Assembly (NCBI GenBank): GCA_029256665.1
Contig: JAQSXN010000160.1
Location: 1-7,795 of the forward strand
Reading direction: 5' to 3'
Source of the DNA: Paenibacillus sp.
GTDB taxonomy: Bacteria > Bacillota > Bacilli > Paenibacillales > Paenibacillaceae
Length of the DNA: 7,795 bases
In this document: piece after piece, positions 1 to 7,004 of the stretch
How positions within the stretch are numbered: position 1 is the stretch's first letter
Layout of the letters: every line of letters starts with the position of its first letter
Notes under the pieces: generated by a model
What the model saw: only the letters and a program-made list of their open reading frames with translations
Database searches by the model: none
Told to the model about the DNA's origin: nothing
Translations under genes and position numbers: made by a program

Positions 1-137
1 CCTCTAAGTCCATCACTCGTCTGATGCATCTCCACCCAAATTAACTCCACCATAACCGTTAGAGCGTTAAGTCCTCTTTGTCTCCGCCGCAACTTGACGC
101 CTCATGTCACGCAACTCAAAATCAAACGTTTCGTCTC

Positions 138-167
138 TTGCCTACTTTTCGGTCAACATGGTATAAT
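138..167 (+). promoter_or_regulatory. Candidate sigma-A promoter with extended -10
   Basis: A perfect TATAAT at 162-167 is preceded by TG at 159-160, giving the extended -10 element TGGTATAAT. An imperfect -35 box, TTGCCT (4 of 6 consensus positions), lies at 138-143 with an 18-bp spacer. Transcription would start near 174, leaving a leader of about 105 nt before the GTG start at 281. An extended -10 can work with a poor -35, so this is the best promoter candidate seen on the left side of the window. Confidence 0.6.
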
Positions 168-179
168 TTCGCCTATATA

Positions 180-248
180 CGGTGTGAAGCACATACCGCT
201 TTGTCATGATCTGTTCCGTTGAACAGGTTCGTGCGAGGCGGTTTTTTT
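180..248 (+). terminator. Candidate leader attenuator with alternative hairpins
   Basis: Hairpin A pairs 180-186 (CGGTGTG) with 192-198 (CATACCG): 7 bp including one G-U, with a 5-nt loop. Hairpin B pairs 195-204 with 233-242 (10 bp, three G-U). Inside B sits a perfect 6-bp stem, CTGTTC 211-216 with GAACAG 221-226, with loop CGTT. B runs directly into seven T residues at 242-248, as an intrinsic terminator does. A and B share 195-198, so they cannot form together, which is the usual attenuator layout. The structure lies between the promoter at 138-167 and the gene at 281. It could instead terminate a small RNA of about 75 nt. No known riboswitch family was recognised. Confidence 0.5.
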
Positions 249-280
249 GTTTGCCAAAAACCTGATTGGAGTGGAAACGA

Positions 281-931
281 GTGACGCAATTCAACGAAAT
301 CTACGCGAAATGGATGGAGAAACAAATCGCCGAAGCCGAGAGCCCCCGCCGACGGGAACGGCTGAAGCTGGGACTTAGCCATAGTTCCAGCGCCTTATTG
401 CAGCAAATCTGGCTGCCCGCGATCGGGAATCTGGAGCATCTGCATGCGGAATATGAAGTCCGCGATTTAAATAACAATTATCGTTATCTCGACTTCGCCT
501 TTATACCCGGCCACTCAAAAGGTTGCATCGAAGTACAGGATTTCCGGAGTCATGCCCGGGATATCGAAGCCGGTCGCTTCAAGGATCTTTGCATGAAACA
601 AGCATTGCTCACATTGGAAGGCTGGAGCTTTCTTCCCATCGCTTACCTATCCATCAAAGAAGATCCTTCCCTGTGCAAGCAGCTCGTCCTGTCCTTCGTC
701 GGCAAATTTCTCGCAGGCTCGCAGACCGAGGGTCTCCACTGGGCAGAAGCGGAAACCTTGAGATATGCCCGCCGGCAATTGCGTCCGTTTACTCCGACCG
801 AACTCGCCTTGCATTTGAAGCTATCCGACAATCGTACTAGAGCTATCCTCCGCAATCTGCTAGACAAAAAGCTGCTGGACGCGCATAGCGGCAAGCAACG
901 GTATCGCACCTATCGGCTAGCGAACGGATAA
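281..931 (+). CDS. Hypothetical protein: PD-(D/E)XK nuclease-like domain plus C-terminal winged helix
   Basis: This 216-residue protein is not one I can name. The GTG at 281 is chosen because GGAG at 268-271 sits 9 nt upstream; the in-frame TTG at 266 has no ribosome binding site. Residues about 55-125 resemble the core of PD-(D/E)XK/DUF559-Vsr-like nucleases: a strand with Asp71 (RYLDFAF), then a strand IEVQ giving Glu84-x-Gln86, then His91, Arg99 and a helix ending in GWSFLPIAYLSI. The family usually has Lys at the Gln86 position, so activity is uncertain. Residues about 165-213 look like a winged helix (TPTELALHLKLSDNRTRAIL, then a basic wing with KQRYRTYR). The N-terminus is charged and helical, with RRRER at 23-27. 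No signal peptide or membrane segment is seen. It stands alone, convergent with the transport cluster, behind a possible attenuator. It may be a DNA-binding regulator or a nuclease; both are inference. Confidence 0.8.
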   Translation: MTQFNEIYAKWMEKQIAEAESPRRRERLKLGLSHSSSALLQQIWLPAIGNLEHLHAEYEVRDLNNNYRYLDFAFIPGHSKGCIEVQDFRSHARDIEAGRFKDLCMKQALLTLEGWSFLPIAYLSIKEDPSLCKQLVLSFVGKFLAGSQTEGLHWAEAETLRYARRQLRPFTPTELALHLKLSDNRTRAILRNLLDKKLLDAHSGKQRYRTYRLANG

Positions 932-1010
932 TGGACGCGGAACCAGCATCCCCGCAAATAAATAACAGGCTGATTTCCCTGCACTACGCCTAGCCGCGCA
1001 AGGAATGTAT

Positions 1011-1093
1011 TTCGTTCGCGCCATGCGATAGACTTCGCAAAAAGCACATCGCCGCGCCGCGGGCGAATACCTTCCATTCGTTCGCGCCATGCG
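1011..1093. repeat. 17-nt direct repeat, two copies 66 bp apart
   Basis: TTCGTTCGCGCCATGCG occurs exactly at 1011-1027 and again at 1077-1093. The start-to-start distance is 66 bp, and similarity fades quickly outside the 17 bases. The copies lie in the 211-bp region between two convergent genes and bracket a GC-rich hairpin at 1049-1066. They may be remnants of a duplication or protein binding sites. No gene is supported in this region. Confidence 0.7.
1039..1066 (-). terminator. Weak candidate terminator after the regulator gene
   Basis: Read on the minus strand, TCGCC (1066-1062) pairs with GGCGA (1053-1049) around an 8-nt GC-rich loop. Five T residues (1043-1039) follow after 5 nt. The stem is short and the gap to the T-run is longer than usual, so this is only a possible end for the minus-strand transport/regulator transcript, whose last stop codon is at 1143. 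No better terminator was found between the two convergent genes. Confidence 0.25.
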
Positions 1094-1142
1094 CTGGCTA
1101 AAGTCGGACATGCGGGCCATGGCTCGCCCCTCCCGCTCTCAC

Positions 1143-3416
1143 CTATCCCTCTTCCCTAAACTGCCCCGGCGTCATTCCCGCGTATTTGCGGAAGGAGCGG
1201 ATAAAGTTGGCGGAGTTGTTGTATTGCAGACGTTCCGCGATTTCGGCGATTTTCATGTCGGTTTCCTTCAGCCACTTGCGCGCCATGTCCATCCGGTGCT
1301 GCGTCAAATATTCGCCGAAGTTTATGCCGGTCTCTTGACGGAACACGCGACTGACGTAATGCGGATGATAATTGATGCGCGAGGCGCAGTCCTCCAAGGT
1401 AATGACCGAATCGAATTCTCGCCGGATGATATCGATGACCGCTTCGGAAATCATTTTGAATTGGTTTTCCCTGCGGGCTCCCAGCTCCTGAAGATATGGA
1501 AGAACGAAGATGGTCCAAAACCATTCTTCCATCTCCCGAACATGACGGAGTTTGAATAAGGATTGAATCAGCGATGCTTCATTCTGCGCGATTCGCTCCG
1601 GCGGGATCGACAGCTCCTGCCCGAACTTCAGCAGATCGACAAGCAGTCTGAGCAACGACAGCTGATAATCGCTGTGCTGCGATTGCGCCTGGAGCAGCTC
1701 CTCCAGAAACGCGTTCAGCGCCAATCTCGACGCTTCTTCGCTGCCGGACCGCATGGCATCGAGAAGCACTATCTCTTCCGCGCTCGGGAACTGATGGGGA
1801 CGGCTTGTCTGAGGCTGCACGTCTTCAATGAACAAAATAGATTCTTCGCCAAGGCTCACTCGGTATTTCAGAGCCGACATCGCATCATGCAACCCTTGCG
1901 GAGCTTCGCCGAAGCCTCCGAACGAGCGGCTGATTCCAATACTGACTTTTACATCCAGATACTGAGAGATCGCTTTCTGAATCTCGACGCAAAGTCCGAA
2001 CACCAGCTCCTTGAAGCTGTCGCCATCACCATGCGATCCCACCAACGTCACTTGGTAATCGCCCTGGACGATGGGCTCAAGCCGCTGCTCCGTTAACACG
2101 AGCTCCCCGACAATGTTGCCGATGGCGAACATGAGCAGATCCCGATTCCCTTCCTCGTACCTCGTATCCTTGAGCGTATCGATGTGGATCGCAATGACGC
2201 ACATCGAAGGCCAAGGCTTCTCGTGACCGTATAATTCCAGTTTTTCCTCGAAGTCGCCGCCGCGAATCGTTCCGGAGAACAGCTTCTGCACAAAAAACTC
2301 TTTAAGCTGCTTCTGCTGGCCCTTCAGCTCGTTCATCATCAAGGATTGGTTGCGGATCAAATAATCGACCCGCTCCCCAATCACCTGAAGCTCGCCGCTG
2401 CGCTTGCCGCTGCTCCCGTGTGGAACGGACGAGGGCAAGCCGGTTACCGCGGAATAGAGATTGCGGATCGGCCCGTACATTCGCCTGGATCCGAACCAAG
2501 CGATGCCAAGCGTAATCAACAGGATGCCAAAACAAACCCACAACGTAATCCAGCCGATGATTTTGTTCTGCGCCCTAGCCTGCTCGTTAGAAGACACGGA
2601 GACGTAGCTCCAGCCGTTGTAGGAAGACTTCCGGAAGGTCACCGTCACGTCATCCCCGCCCCTGCTGGCGGCGTATTGACCGGATGACGCTTCCGATGCG
2701 GCAAAGGGCTCCAGATAAGAGCGGTCTGGCTCGGCTGCCTCCCAGGATCCGGAGTCGCGGTGAACGATCGGCTTCTCTTGGCGGTCCAGAATAAAAGAGG
2801 CCCCGAGCTGGCCATTCAAGAACATATCCTTCATGGCGTCCGTGGATAATACGACGCAAATAATGCCGGTTGGACGAATCGCGTTAAACGGGTATTTTTT
2901 CACAAAATAGACGGCTTCCGCGGAGCCCGGCAGAGCTTCGGACAAGCCGCTTGCCCAGAAGGAACCCGCTTCGTTCATCGACAGCGCCTCCAGCATCGGC
3001 CGAAACTCCGGCACGCTGTATTCGCCTACCCCGCCGCTCGAAACCATCCACTTTTTCTTTAAACTGTAAAGAAATACGTCCTGGATGCCGAGCTCGTACG
3101 TTTGGATGCGCGATATTCCTTGATACAGCTCGTGCACCATCTCGAAATCCTCATTCGTAATATCGCCTTCGAATGCCCTTGTCACAACAGGCGACTGAAG
3201 CAATTGGGTTGCCGAATTATCGATCGTCTTGAGCGTCTGCTCCGCTCTCATCTGCATCTGCAACAACAGTTGCTTGTTGCTCTCGTTCACTTTATCCTGC
3301 ACGGTCCGCGAAGCGTTATAATAGGCAAACGTGCCAAGAGAGACGACAGGCAGGGTACCGATGAAAATGGATAGAAGCATTAACCTTATTAGGAATGAAG
3401 ATGATCGTAATTTCAT
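1143..3416 (-). CDS. Membrane-bound AraC-family transcriptional regulator (Cache-type sensor)
   Basis: This 757-residue one-component regulator belongs to the class common beside Lpl-type sugar transporters in Paenibacillus. The ATG at 3416 follows GGGAGG closely; an in-frame GTG at 3449 has no convincing ribosome binding site. A first membrane helix spans about residues 8-32 and a second about 286-308. The roughly 250 residues between them should face outside and resemble a Cache-like sensor. A short HAMP-like stretch follows (RRMYGPIRNL, 311-320), then a region at about 400-532 resembling the degenerate GGDEF-like domain of YesN/YtdP-type regulators (VSIGISRS, DAMSALKYR). The AraC DNA-binding domain with two helix-turn-helix units is at about 655-755, with the signature IAEIAERLQYNNSANFIRSF at 723-742 (MKIAEIAERL, then QYNNSANFIRSFRKYAGMTP). 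It lies 92 nt after the binding-protein gene on the same strand. It probably senses an extracellular ligand and controls the neighbouring transporter and lyase. The ligand is unknown. Confidence 0.92.
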   Translation of the reverse strand: MKLRSSSFLIRLMLLSIFIGTLPVVSLGTFAYYNASRTVQDKVNESNKQLLLQMQMRAEQTLKTIDNSATQLLQSPVVTRAFEGDITNEDFEMVHELYQGISRIQTYELGIQDVFLYSLKKKWMVSSGGVGEYSVPEFRPMLEALSMNEAGSFWASGLSEALPGSAEAVYFVKKYPFNAIRPTGIICVVLSTDAMKDMFLNGQLGASFILDRQEKPIVHRDSGSWEAAEPDRSYLEPFAASEASSGQYAASRGGDDVTVTFRKSSYNGWSYVSVSSNEQARAQNKIIGWITLWVCFGILLITLGIAWFGSRRMYGPIRNLYSAVTGLPSSVPHGSSGKRSGELQVIGERVDYLIRNQSLMMNELKGQQKQLKEFFVQKLFSGTIRGGDFEEKLELYGHEKPWPSMCVIAIHIDTLKDTRYEEGNRDLLMFAIGNIVGELVLTEQRLEPIVQGDYQVTLVGSHGDGDSFKELVFGLCVEIQKAISQYLDVKVSIGISRSFGGFGEAPQGLHDAMSALKYRVSLGEESILFIEDVQPQTSRPHQFPSAEEIVLLDAMRSGSEEASRLALNAFLEELLQAQSQHSDYQLSLLRLLVDLLKFGQELSIPPERIAQNEASLIQSLFKLRHVREMEEWFWTIFVLPYLQELGARRENQFKMISEAVIDIIRREFDSVITLEDCASRINYHPHYVSRVFRQETGINFGEYLTQHRMDMARKWLKETDMKIAEIAERLQYNNSANFIRSFRKYAGMTPGQFREEG

Positions 3417-3462
3417 TTTGCCTCCCGTTCGCCGTACCTTCAAAGTCACTCAAGTGTAATCG

Positions 3463-3510
3463 AAAAATAGGAATGACGCCATATTCCGGTGAGCTTATGC
3501 AGCCCTATTT
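3463..3510 (-). terminator. Weak candidate terminator between binding protein and regulator
   Basis: On the minus strand AAATAGG (3510-3504), which overlaps the stop codon of the binding-protein gene, pairs perfectly with CCTATTT (3471-3465) and continues into a run of five T residues (3467-3463). The 32-nt loop is long and the stem AT-rich, so it would be a leaky terminator at best. If real, it would lower regulator expression relative to the binding protein. Confidence 0.3.
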
Positions 3511-5020
3511 ATCCGTTCAGCTTCGCGTATTGCTCGTTCATCTCCTCGATTACCTTCGCGCCGCCGCTCTTCGACCATTGCTCGACGGCCGCGTTCCATT
3601 CGGCTTCGCCGAACGAACCCATAATAAACTTCACGGTCGCGTCGGCGATGATTTTCGATATTTCCTTGCCCTTTTCCACTTCCGTATCGGAGATGAACGG
3701 CGCGGCCGGATTGGCTATTGCCATCGTCGCGTTGTCCTGGAACAGCTTCGTGCTGAGCTGCTCCAACTCGGTGCCATAGTTGACGACCTGATCCTGCAGA
3801 ATCATAAACTGGTTGCCGTCCGTAATTTCCGCTCTGGCCTTCGGGTCTTCGATTGCCTTGTATGCCCCGTTTTCAATCGTAAACTGCGTGCCCTCAATCC
3901 CGTATTTCATCATGTTCTGAATATCCTTCTCGGAAACCCGATCGAAGTAGGCCAGAATTTGCTTGAGCTCCTCTTCCGTCTTGACGCTTGTTTTCGGAAT
4001 CATGTACATGCCAAGGAAACCTGAACCGGCTCGAGTCCGCTCTCCCTTCGGACCGGAGATGCGATTCAGCAGATCGATCCGAGCATCGGGCACCGCCTTT
4101 TTAATGTTGTCCTCGATGTTTTTGCCGTCAAGCATGTTGTCGATCCACAAACCCGCCTGCCCTTTATGCATCACCGACCGACCGTCCTGAACGATGGCAA
4201 AATCCTGGTTGATCAGCTTCTCGTCGTACAGCTTCTTGTAAAATTTCATCGTTTCCATGTATGCTTCCGTCATATGAGCCGGAACCAGCTTGCCGTCGCG
4301 AAGCTCCCATTCGTTGGGACCGCCCGAATAAACCAGAATGTCCTTAAACCCGGCGATGTTGTTGCCTTGCATCCCTACGGCCAATCCGATCGTGTCGTCT
4401 TTGCCGTTTTTGTCCGGATCCTCCGTTGCAAATGCTTTCAAAACCGCATACAGCTCATCCATGCTCTTAGGCGGCTCCATCCCCACGTTCGCGAGCCAAT
4501 CCTTGCGAATCATAAGCCCGAATCTGGCCAGATCCCGCTCGCGGAACAGGCCGTATACCTTGCCGTCGATGGAGATATTGTTCAGCACCAGCTCCGACAT
4601 TTTGCTCAGGTTGGCGTAATCCTTCAAATACGGGCCAAGCTCCCAGAACATCCCGGAACGGGCCGCATTAACGATAAAGGAAGCTTTGGGCTCCAGCGCG
4701 ACGAACGTTTTCGGCAGCTCGCCGGACGCTACGGTAGCGCTGAGCTTATCCGTGTAGGTCGATGACGGCACCCAGGATACGGACAGCTTCGTGCCCGTCA
4801 GCTCTTCCAGCTTCTTCAGCACCGAGCTGTCCGCGGGCATTTGCTCAGCACTGTATGTGGGCAGCATCATGTTCAGCTGCAGCGGCCCTGCGTTCTCTCC
4901 TTGGCCGGAGCCGCCTTGAGGCGAATCCGTCTCCTTCTCCGCGCACGCGGTTGCCGTCAATGCGACAATGGCAAGGAGCGCCCCCGCTTTCACCCAGCCT
5001 GCTTTTCCTCTTGTCTTCAT
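3509..5020 (-). CDS. ABC transporter solute-binding lipoprotein (LplA/YtcQ-like)
   Basis: This 503-residue extracellular binding protein captures a sugar or oligosaccharide and hands it to the two permeases encoded just upstream. The N-terminus is a lipoprotein signal: basic residues (KTRGK), a hydrophobic stretch at about 12-25, and the lipobox ATAC with Cys26 as lipidation site. A flexible Gly/Ser/Gln linker follows (about 34-45). The mature part fits a cluster D/family 1 binding protein. DPDKNGKDDT at 201-210 resembles the calcium-binding-type loop common in LplA-like proteins. Length is normal for this large subgroup. The ATG at 5020 has GGGAGGA about 6 nt upstream. The gene starts 35 bp after permease 2 on the same strand, so it is probably in the same operon, perhaps with an extra internal promoter. 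The lyase-like gene nearby suggests a uronic-acid-containing ligand, but the sequence alone does not show this. Confidence 0.93.
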   Translation of the reverse strand: MKTRGKAGWVKAGALLAIVALTATACAEKETDSPQGGSGQGENAGPLQLNMMLPTYSAEQMPADSSVLKKLEELTGTKLSVSWVPSSTYTDKLSATVASGELPKTFVALEPKASFIVNAARSGMFWELGPYLKDYANLSKMSELVLNNISIDGKVYGLFRERDLARFGLMIRKDWLANVGMEPPKSMDELYAVLKAFATEDPDKNGKDDTIGLAVGMQGNNIAGFKDILVYSGGPNEWELRDGKLVPAHMTEAYMETMKFYKKLYDEKLINQDFAIVQDGRSVMHKGQAGLWIDNMLDGKNIEDNIKKAVPDARIDLLNRISGPKGERTRAGSGFLGMYMIPKTSVKTEEELKQILAYFDRVSEKDIQNMMKYGIEGTQFTIENGAYKAIEDPKARAEITDGNQFMILQDQVVNYGTELEQLSTKLFQDNATMAIANPAAPFISDTEVEKGKEISKIIADATVKFIMGSFGEAEWNAAVEQWSKSGGAKVIEEMNEQYAKLNG

Positions 5021-5046
5021 GTGAATCCTCCCTTTTCCATACGATT

Positions 5047-5052
5047 ATTATA
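5047..5052 (-). promoter_or_regulatory. Possible internal -10 box before the binding-protein gene
   Basis: The minus strand has a perfect TATAAT at 5052-5047, in the 35-bp gap between permease 2 and the binding-protein gene. No good -35 is found at 16-18 bp; the nearest, TTGCTA, is 21 bp upstream, which is too far. A start near 5040 would leave a leader of about 20 nt containing the GGGAGGA site. It could raise binding-protein level over the permeases, but chance occurrence is quite possible. Confidence 0.25.
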
Positions 5053-5055
5053 TCT

Positions 5056-5937
5056 TCAACCCTTGACCGATCCTAGCAATACCCCTTTGGCGAAGTGTTT
5101 CTGCAAGAAAGGGTACACAAGCAGGATAGGAAGAGTGGAGACTACGATGACGGCCATCTTGACGGCTTGATCCGGCGGAGCTACATAATCGGCTTCCATG
5201 GACGCGGAGTCTCCGACGCCGCCCGAAGCCAAGATGACGATCTGCCTCAGGAGCACTTGGATCGGCCACTTCGTATTGTCGTTAATGTAGAGCACCGCAT
5301 GAAAGAACGTGTTCCAATGCCCTACAGCGTAAAACAGCGAAAACGTCGCGATGGCGGGCATGGATAACGGCAGTACGATCCGCAGGAAAATGCCCAGGTC
5401 GTTGCAGCCGTCGATCTTGGCGGATTCCTCCAAGCCGTCGGGCAGCTGCTGGAAGAAGTTTCGGATAATGATCAGGTTAAAGGCGCTGATCGCGCCGGGA
5501 ATCAGAAGCGACCAATACGTATCGATCATGCCCAAGTCCCTGACGACAAGAAACGTTGGAATCATCCCGCCGCTGAACAGCATCGTGAACACGACCATCA
5601 TCAGAATCGGCTTGCGGAACTCCATATCCCTGCGAGCTAACGGATAAGCCATAAGGCAAGTAAACAATAAATTAATCAACGTGCCCGCCACCGTAATGAA
5701 GACGGTGACAAGCAGACTTCTGACAAGCGTTTGGGTGGAAAATATATAGTTGTACGCTTCCAGGCTGAACTCCGTCGGGAACAGGATGAATCCGCGAAGC
5801 AACAGCTCCTTCTGAGTCGCGAACGAACCTGCAAGCACGTATATGAACGGAAGCACGGTAATCAGCGCGAAGCCCAGCAGCAACGCGGTGTTGACCCCGT
5901 CGAATATCCGGCTTCCCCAGCTTTGTTTGAGCGGCAT
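5056..5937 (-). CDS. Carbohydrate ABC transporter permease (YtcP/LplC-like)
   Basis: This 293-residue inner-membrane protein would form half of the transport channel with the product of the adjacent upstream gene. Hydrophobic segments consistent with six membrane helices occur at about 14-38, 74-100, 109-130, 141-160, 189-210 and 261-279. The cytoplasmic EAA loop that contacts the ATPase is clear: EESAKIDGCNDLGIFLRIVL starts at residue 170 and ends in LPLSMPA. The C-terminus ends in GSVKG, as is typical of the YtcP group, and the length is normal. The ATG at 5937 is preceded by AAGGAGG with an 11-nt spacing, slightly long but a full consensus site. Only 21 bp separate it from the stop of permease 1, so the two are almost certainly co-transcribed. 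The substrate cannot be read from the permease. Confidence 0.94.
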   Translation of the reverse strand: MPLKQSWGSRIFDGVNTALLLGFALITVLPFIYVLAGSFATQKELLLRGFILFPTEFSLEAYNYIFSTQTLVRSLLVTVFITVAGTLINLLFTCLMAYPLARRDMEFRKPILMMVVFTMLFSGGMIPTFLVVRDLGMIDTYWSLLIPGAISAFNLIIIRNFFQQLPDGLEESAKIDGCNDLGIFLRIVLPLSMPAIATFSLFYAVGHWNTFFHAVLYINDNTKWPIQVLLRQIVILASGGVGDSASMEADYVAPPDQAVKMAVIVVSTLPILLVYPFLQKHFAKGVLLGSVKG

Positions 5938-5958
5938 GTCGATTCGAACCTCCTTCTA

Positions 5959-6912
5959 TTAGTAGATGCCTTCTTCTCCGAACTTCTTGGCCAAACGATT
6001 GGCCGCGACGACCAGCACCAGTCCGACGATCGACTTAAACAATCCGACGGCCGTGCTGAAGCTGTACTGGCCCTGGCTGATCCCGACCGAATAAACGTAG
6101 GTATCGAATACTTCCCCGACTTCGCGGTTCATCGCGTTCAGCATAAGGAAGATTTGTTCGAAGCCCGTGTCCAGAAAATCGCCAAGGCGCAGGATAAGCA
6201 AAATGATAATCGTGCTTCTAATCGCCGGCAGCGTAATATGCCACATTTGCCGGAGCCGGTTCGCGCCGTCCATGCGGGCAGCCTCGTATAACTGCGGGTC
6301 CACCCCGGACAGCGCCGCGAGGAAGATGATCGTCCCCCAGCCCGTTTCCTTCCACATCACCTCCGCGGTCACCATGAACCTGAACCACTCGTTGCTGATC
6401 AGGAAATTGATTTTCTCCCCGCCGAACTTGGCGATCAGCTCGTTCACGATTCCGCCCTCCGTCGTAAAAAACATGTAGGCGATGCCAACGACGACGACCC
6501 AAGACATAAAGTGGGGAATGTACACGAGCGTCTGCACCGTACGTTTCACGAACTCTTGCCGCAGCTCGTTGAGCATCAGGGCGATGACGATGGGCAGCGG
6601 GAAAAAGAACAGAATATTGTAGGTCGCCAATATCAACGTGTTGCGGAACAGCACAAGAAAACCCGAATCTCCGAACAATCGTTCAAAATGCTTGAGTCCC
6701 ACGAACGGACTTTCCCAGAAGCCCAGAAACGGCTGATAGTCCTTAAACGCAATGAAAATGCCGTACATGGGCCAGTACTTGAACACAAGAAAGTACAATA
6801 AACCGGGGAGAACCATCATATAGAGCCACCGGTTCCGGGCAAGTCTGCTCTTCGCGGCGGATGCCCATGACCTCGTCGTCCCTGGCGTTCGCTTCACCAA
6901 TTTCATCTGCAT
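5959..6912 (-). CDS. Carbohydrate ABC transporter permease (LplB-like)
   Basis: This 317-residue inner-membrane permease is the first gene of the minus-strand cluster. After a basic cytoplasmic N-terminus (KSRLARNR, about 21-28) come hydrophobic segments at about 30-56, 88-115, 130-150, 177-201, 231-246 and 287-306. The EAA loop reads EAARMDGANRLRQMWHITLP from residue 210. GLLYFLVFKYWPMYG and the ending KKFGEEGIY are typical of LplB/YteP-type proteins. The ATG at 6912 has AAAGGAAG about 8 nt upstream; a second in-frame ATG lies at 6906 and would change only two residues. No ATP-binding subunit is encoded nearby, which is usual for this family because one shared MsmX/UgpC-type ATPase serves many such importers. 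The gene is divergent from the lyase-like gene across a 328-bp control region. Confidence 0.94.
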   Translation of the reverse strand: MQMKLVKRTPGTTRSWASAAKSRLARNRWLYMMVLPGLLYFLVFKYWPMYGIFIAFKDYQPFLGFWESPFVGLKHFERLFGDSGFLVLFRNTLILATYNILFFFPLPIVIALMLNELRQEFVKRTVQTLVYIPHFMSWVVVVGIAYMFFTTEGGIVNELIAKFGGEKINFLISNEWFRFMVTAEVMWKETGWGTIIFLAALSGVDPQLYEAARMDGANRLRQMWHITLPAIRSTIIILLILRLGDFLDTGFEQIFLMLNAMNREVGEVFDTYVYSVGISQGQYSFSTAVGLFKSIVGLVLVVAANRLAKKFGEEGIY

Positions 6913-6960
6913 GTCGTAAACTTCCTTTCGTTCCTCTCCCGCTTGAGTCGATAGCTAGAG

Positions 6961-7004
6961 GATGAATTCGCTGCTTCATCATAAACGGCGATTTGAATTG
7001 CCGT
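6961..7004. promoter_or_regulatory. Two adjacent 20-bp dyads, possible operators
   Basis: Dyad 1 (6961-6980) is GATGAA, 8 bp, TTCATC, with perfect 6-bp arms. Dyad 2 (6985-7004) is ACGGCGATTTGAATTGCCGT, symmetric over nine pairs except for one G/T pair. They are separated by 4 bp and differ in sequence. Dyad 2 almost fills the spacer of the candidate promoter at 6978-7007, and dyad 1 covers its expected start. They could bind repressors or form RNA hairpins. Dyad 1 also overlaps a weak cre-like sequence (6963-6978). Confidence 0.35.

Noticed and set aside
1..137. Possible end of an upstream gene or an RNA gene
   Set aside because: No coding frame, tRNA fold or strong terminator could be seen in this stretch.
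206..265. Short reading frame of 19 codons (ATG at 206, TGA at 263) across the terminator hairpin, a possible leader peptide
   Set aside because: No ribosome binding site precedes the ATG, and the codons show no run of a regulatory amino acid.
266..280. TTG at 266 as the start of the first gene
   Set aside because: It lacks an upstream ribosome binding site, whereas GGAG at 268-271 is well placed for the GTG at 281.
917..1120. Minus-strand 67-codon reading frame in the convergent region
   Set aside because: Its repeated peptide (RMART) simply reflects the 17-nt DNA repeat; there is no convincing ribosome binding site, and it overlaps the end of the first gene.
3417..3449. GTG at 3449 as the regulator start, adding 11 residues
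   Set aside because: The added residues do not look like a membrane-protein N-terminus, and GGGAGG fits the ATG at 3416 instead.
1563..4765. Several long plus-strand reading frames opposite the regulator and binding-protein genes (for example 1563-2096, 3395-4024 and 4166-4765)
   Set aside because: They are antisense frames of GC-rich genes, rich in Arg, His and Leu, without recognisable domains or ribosome binding sites.
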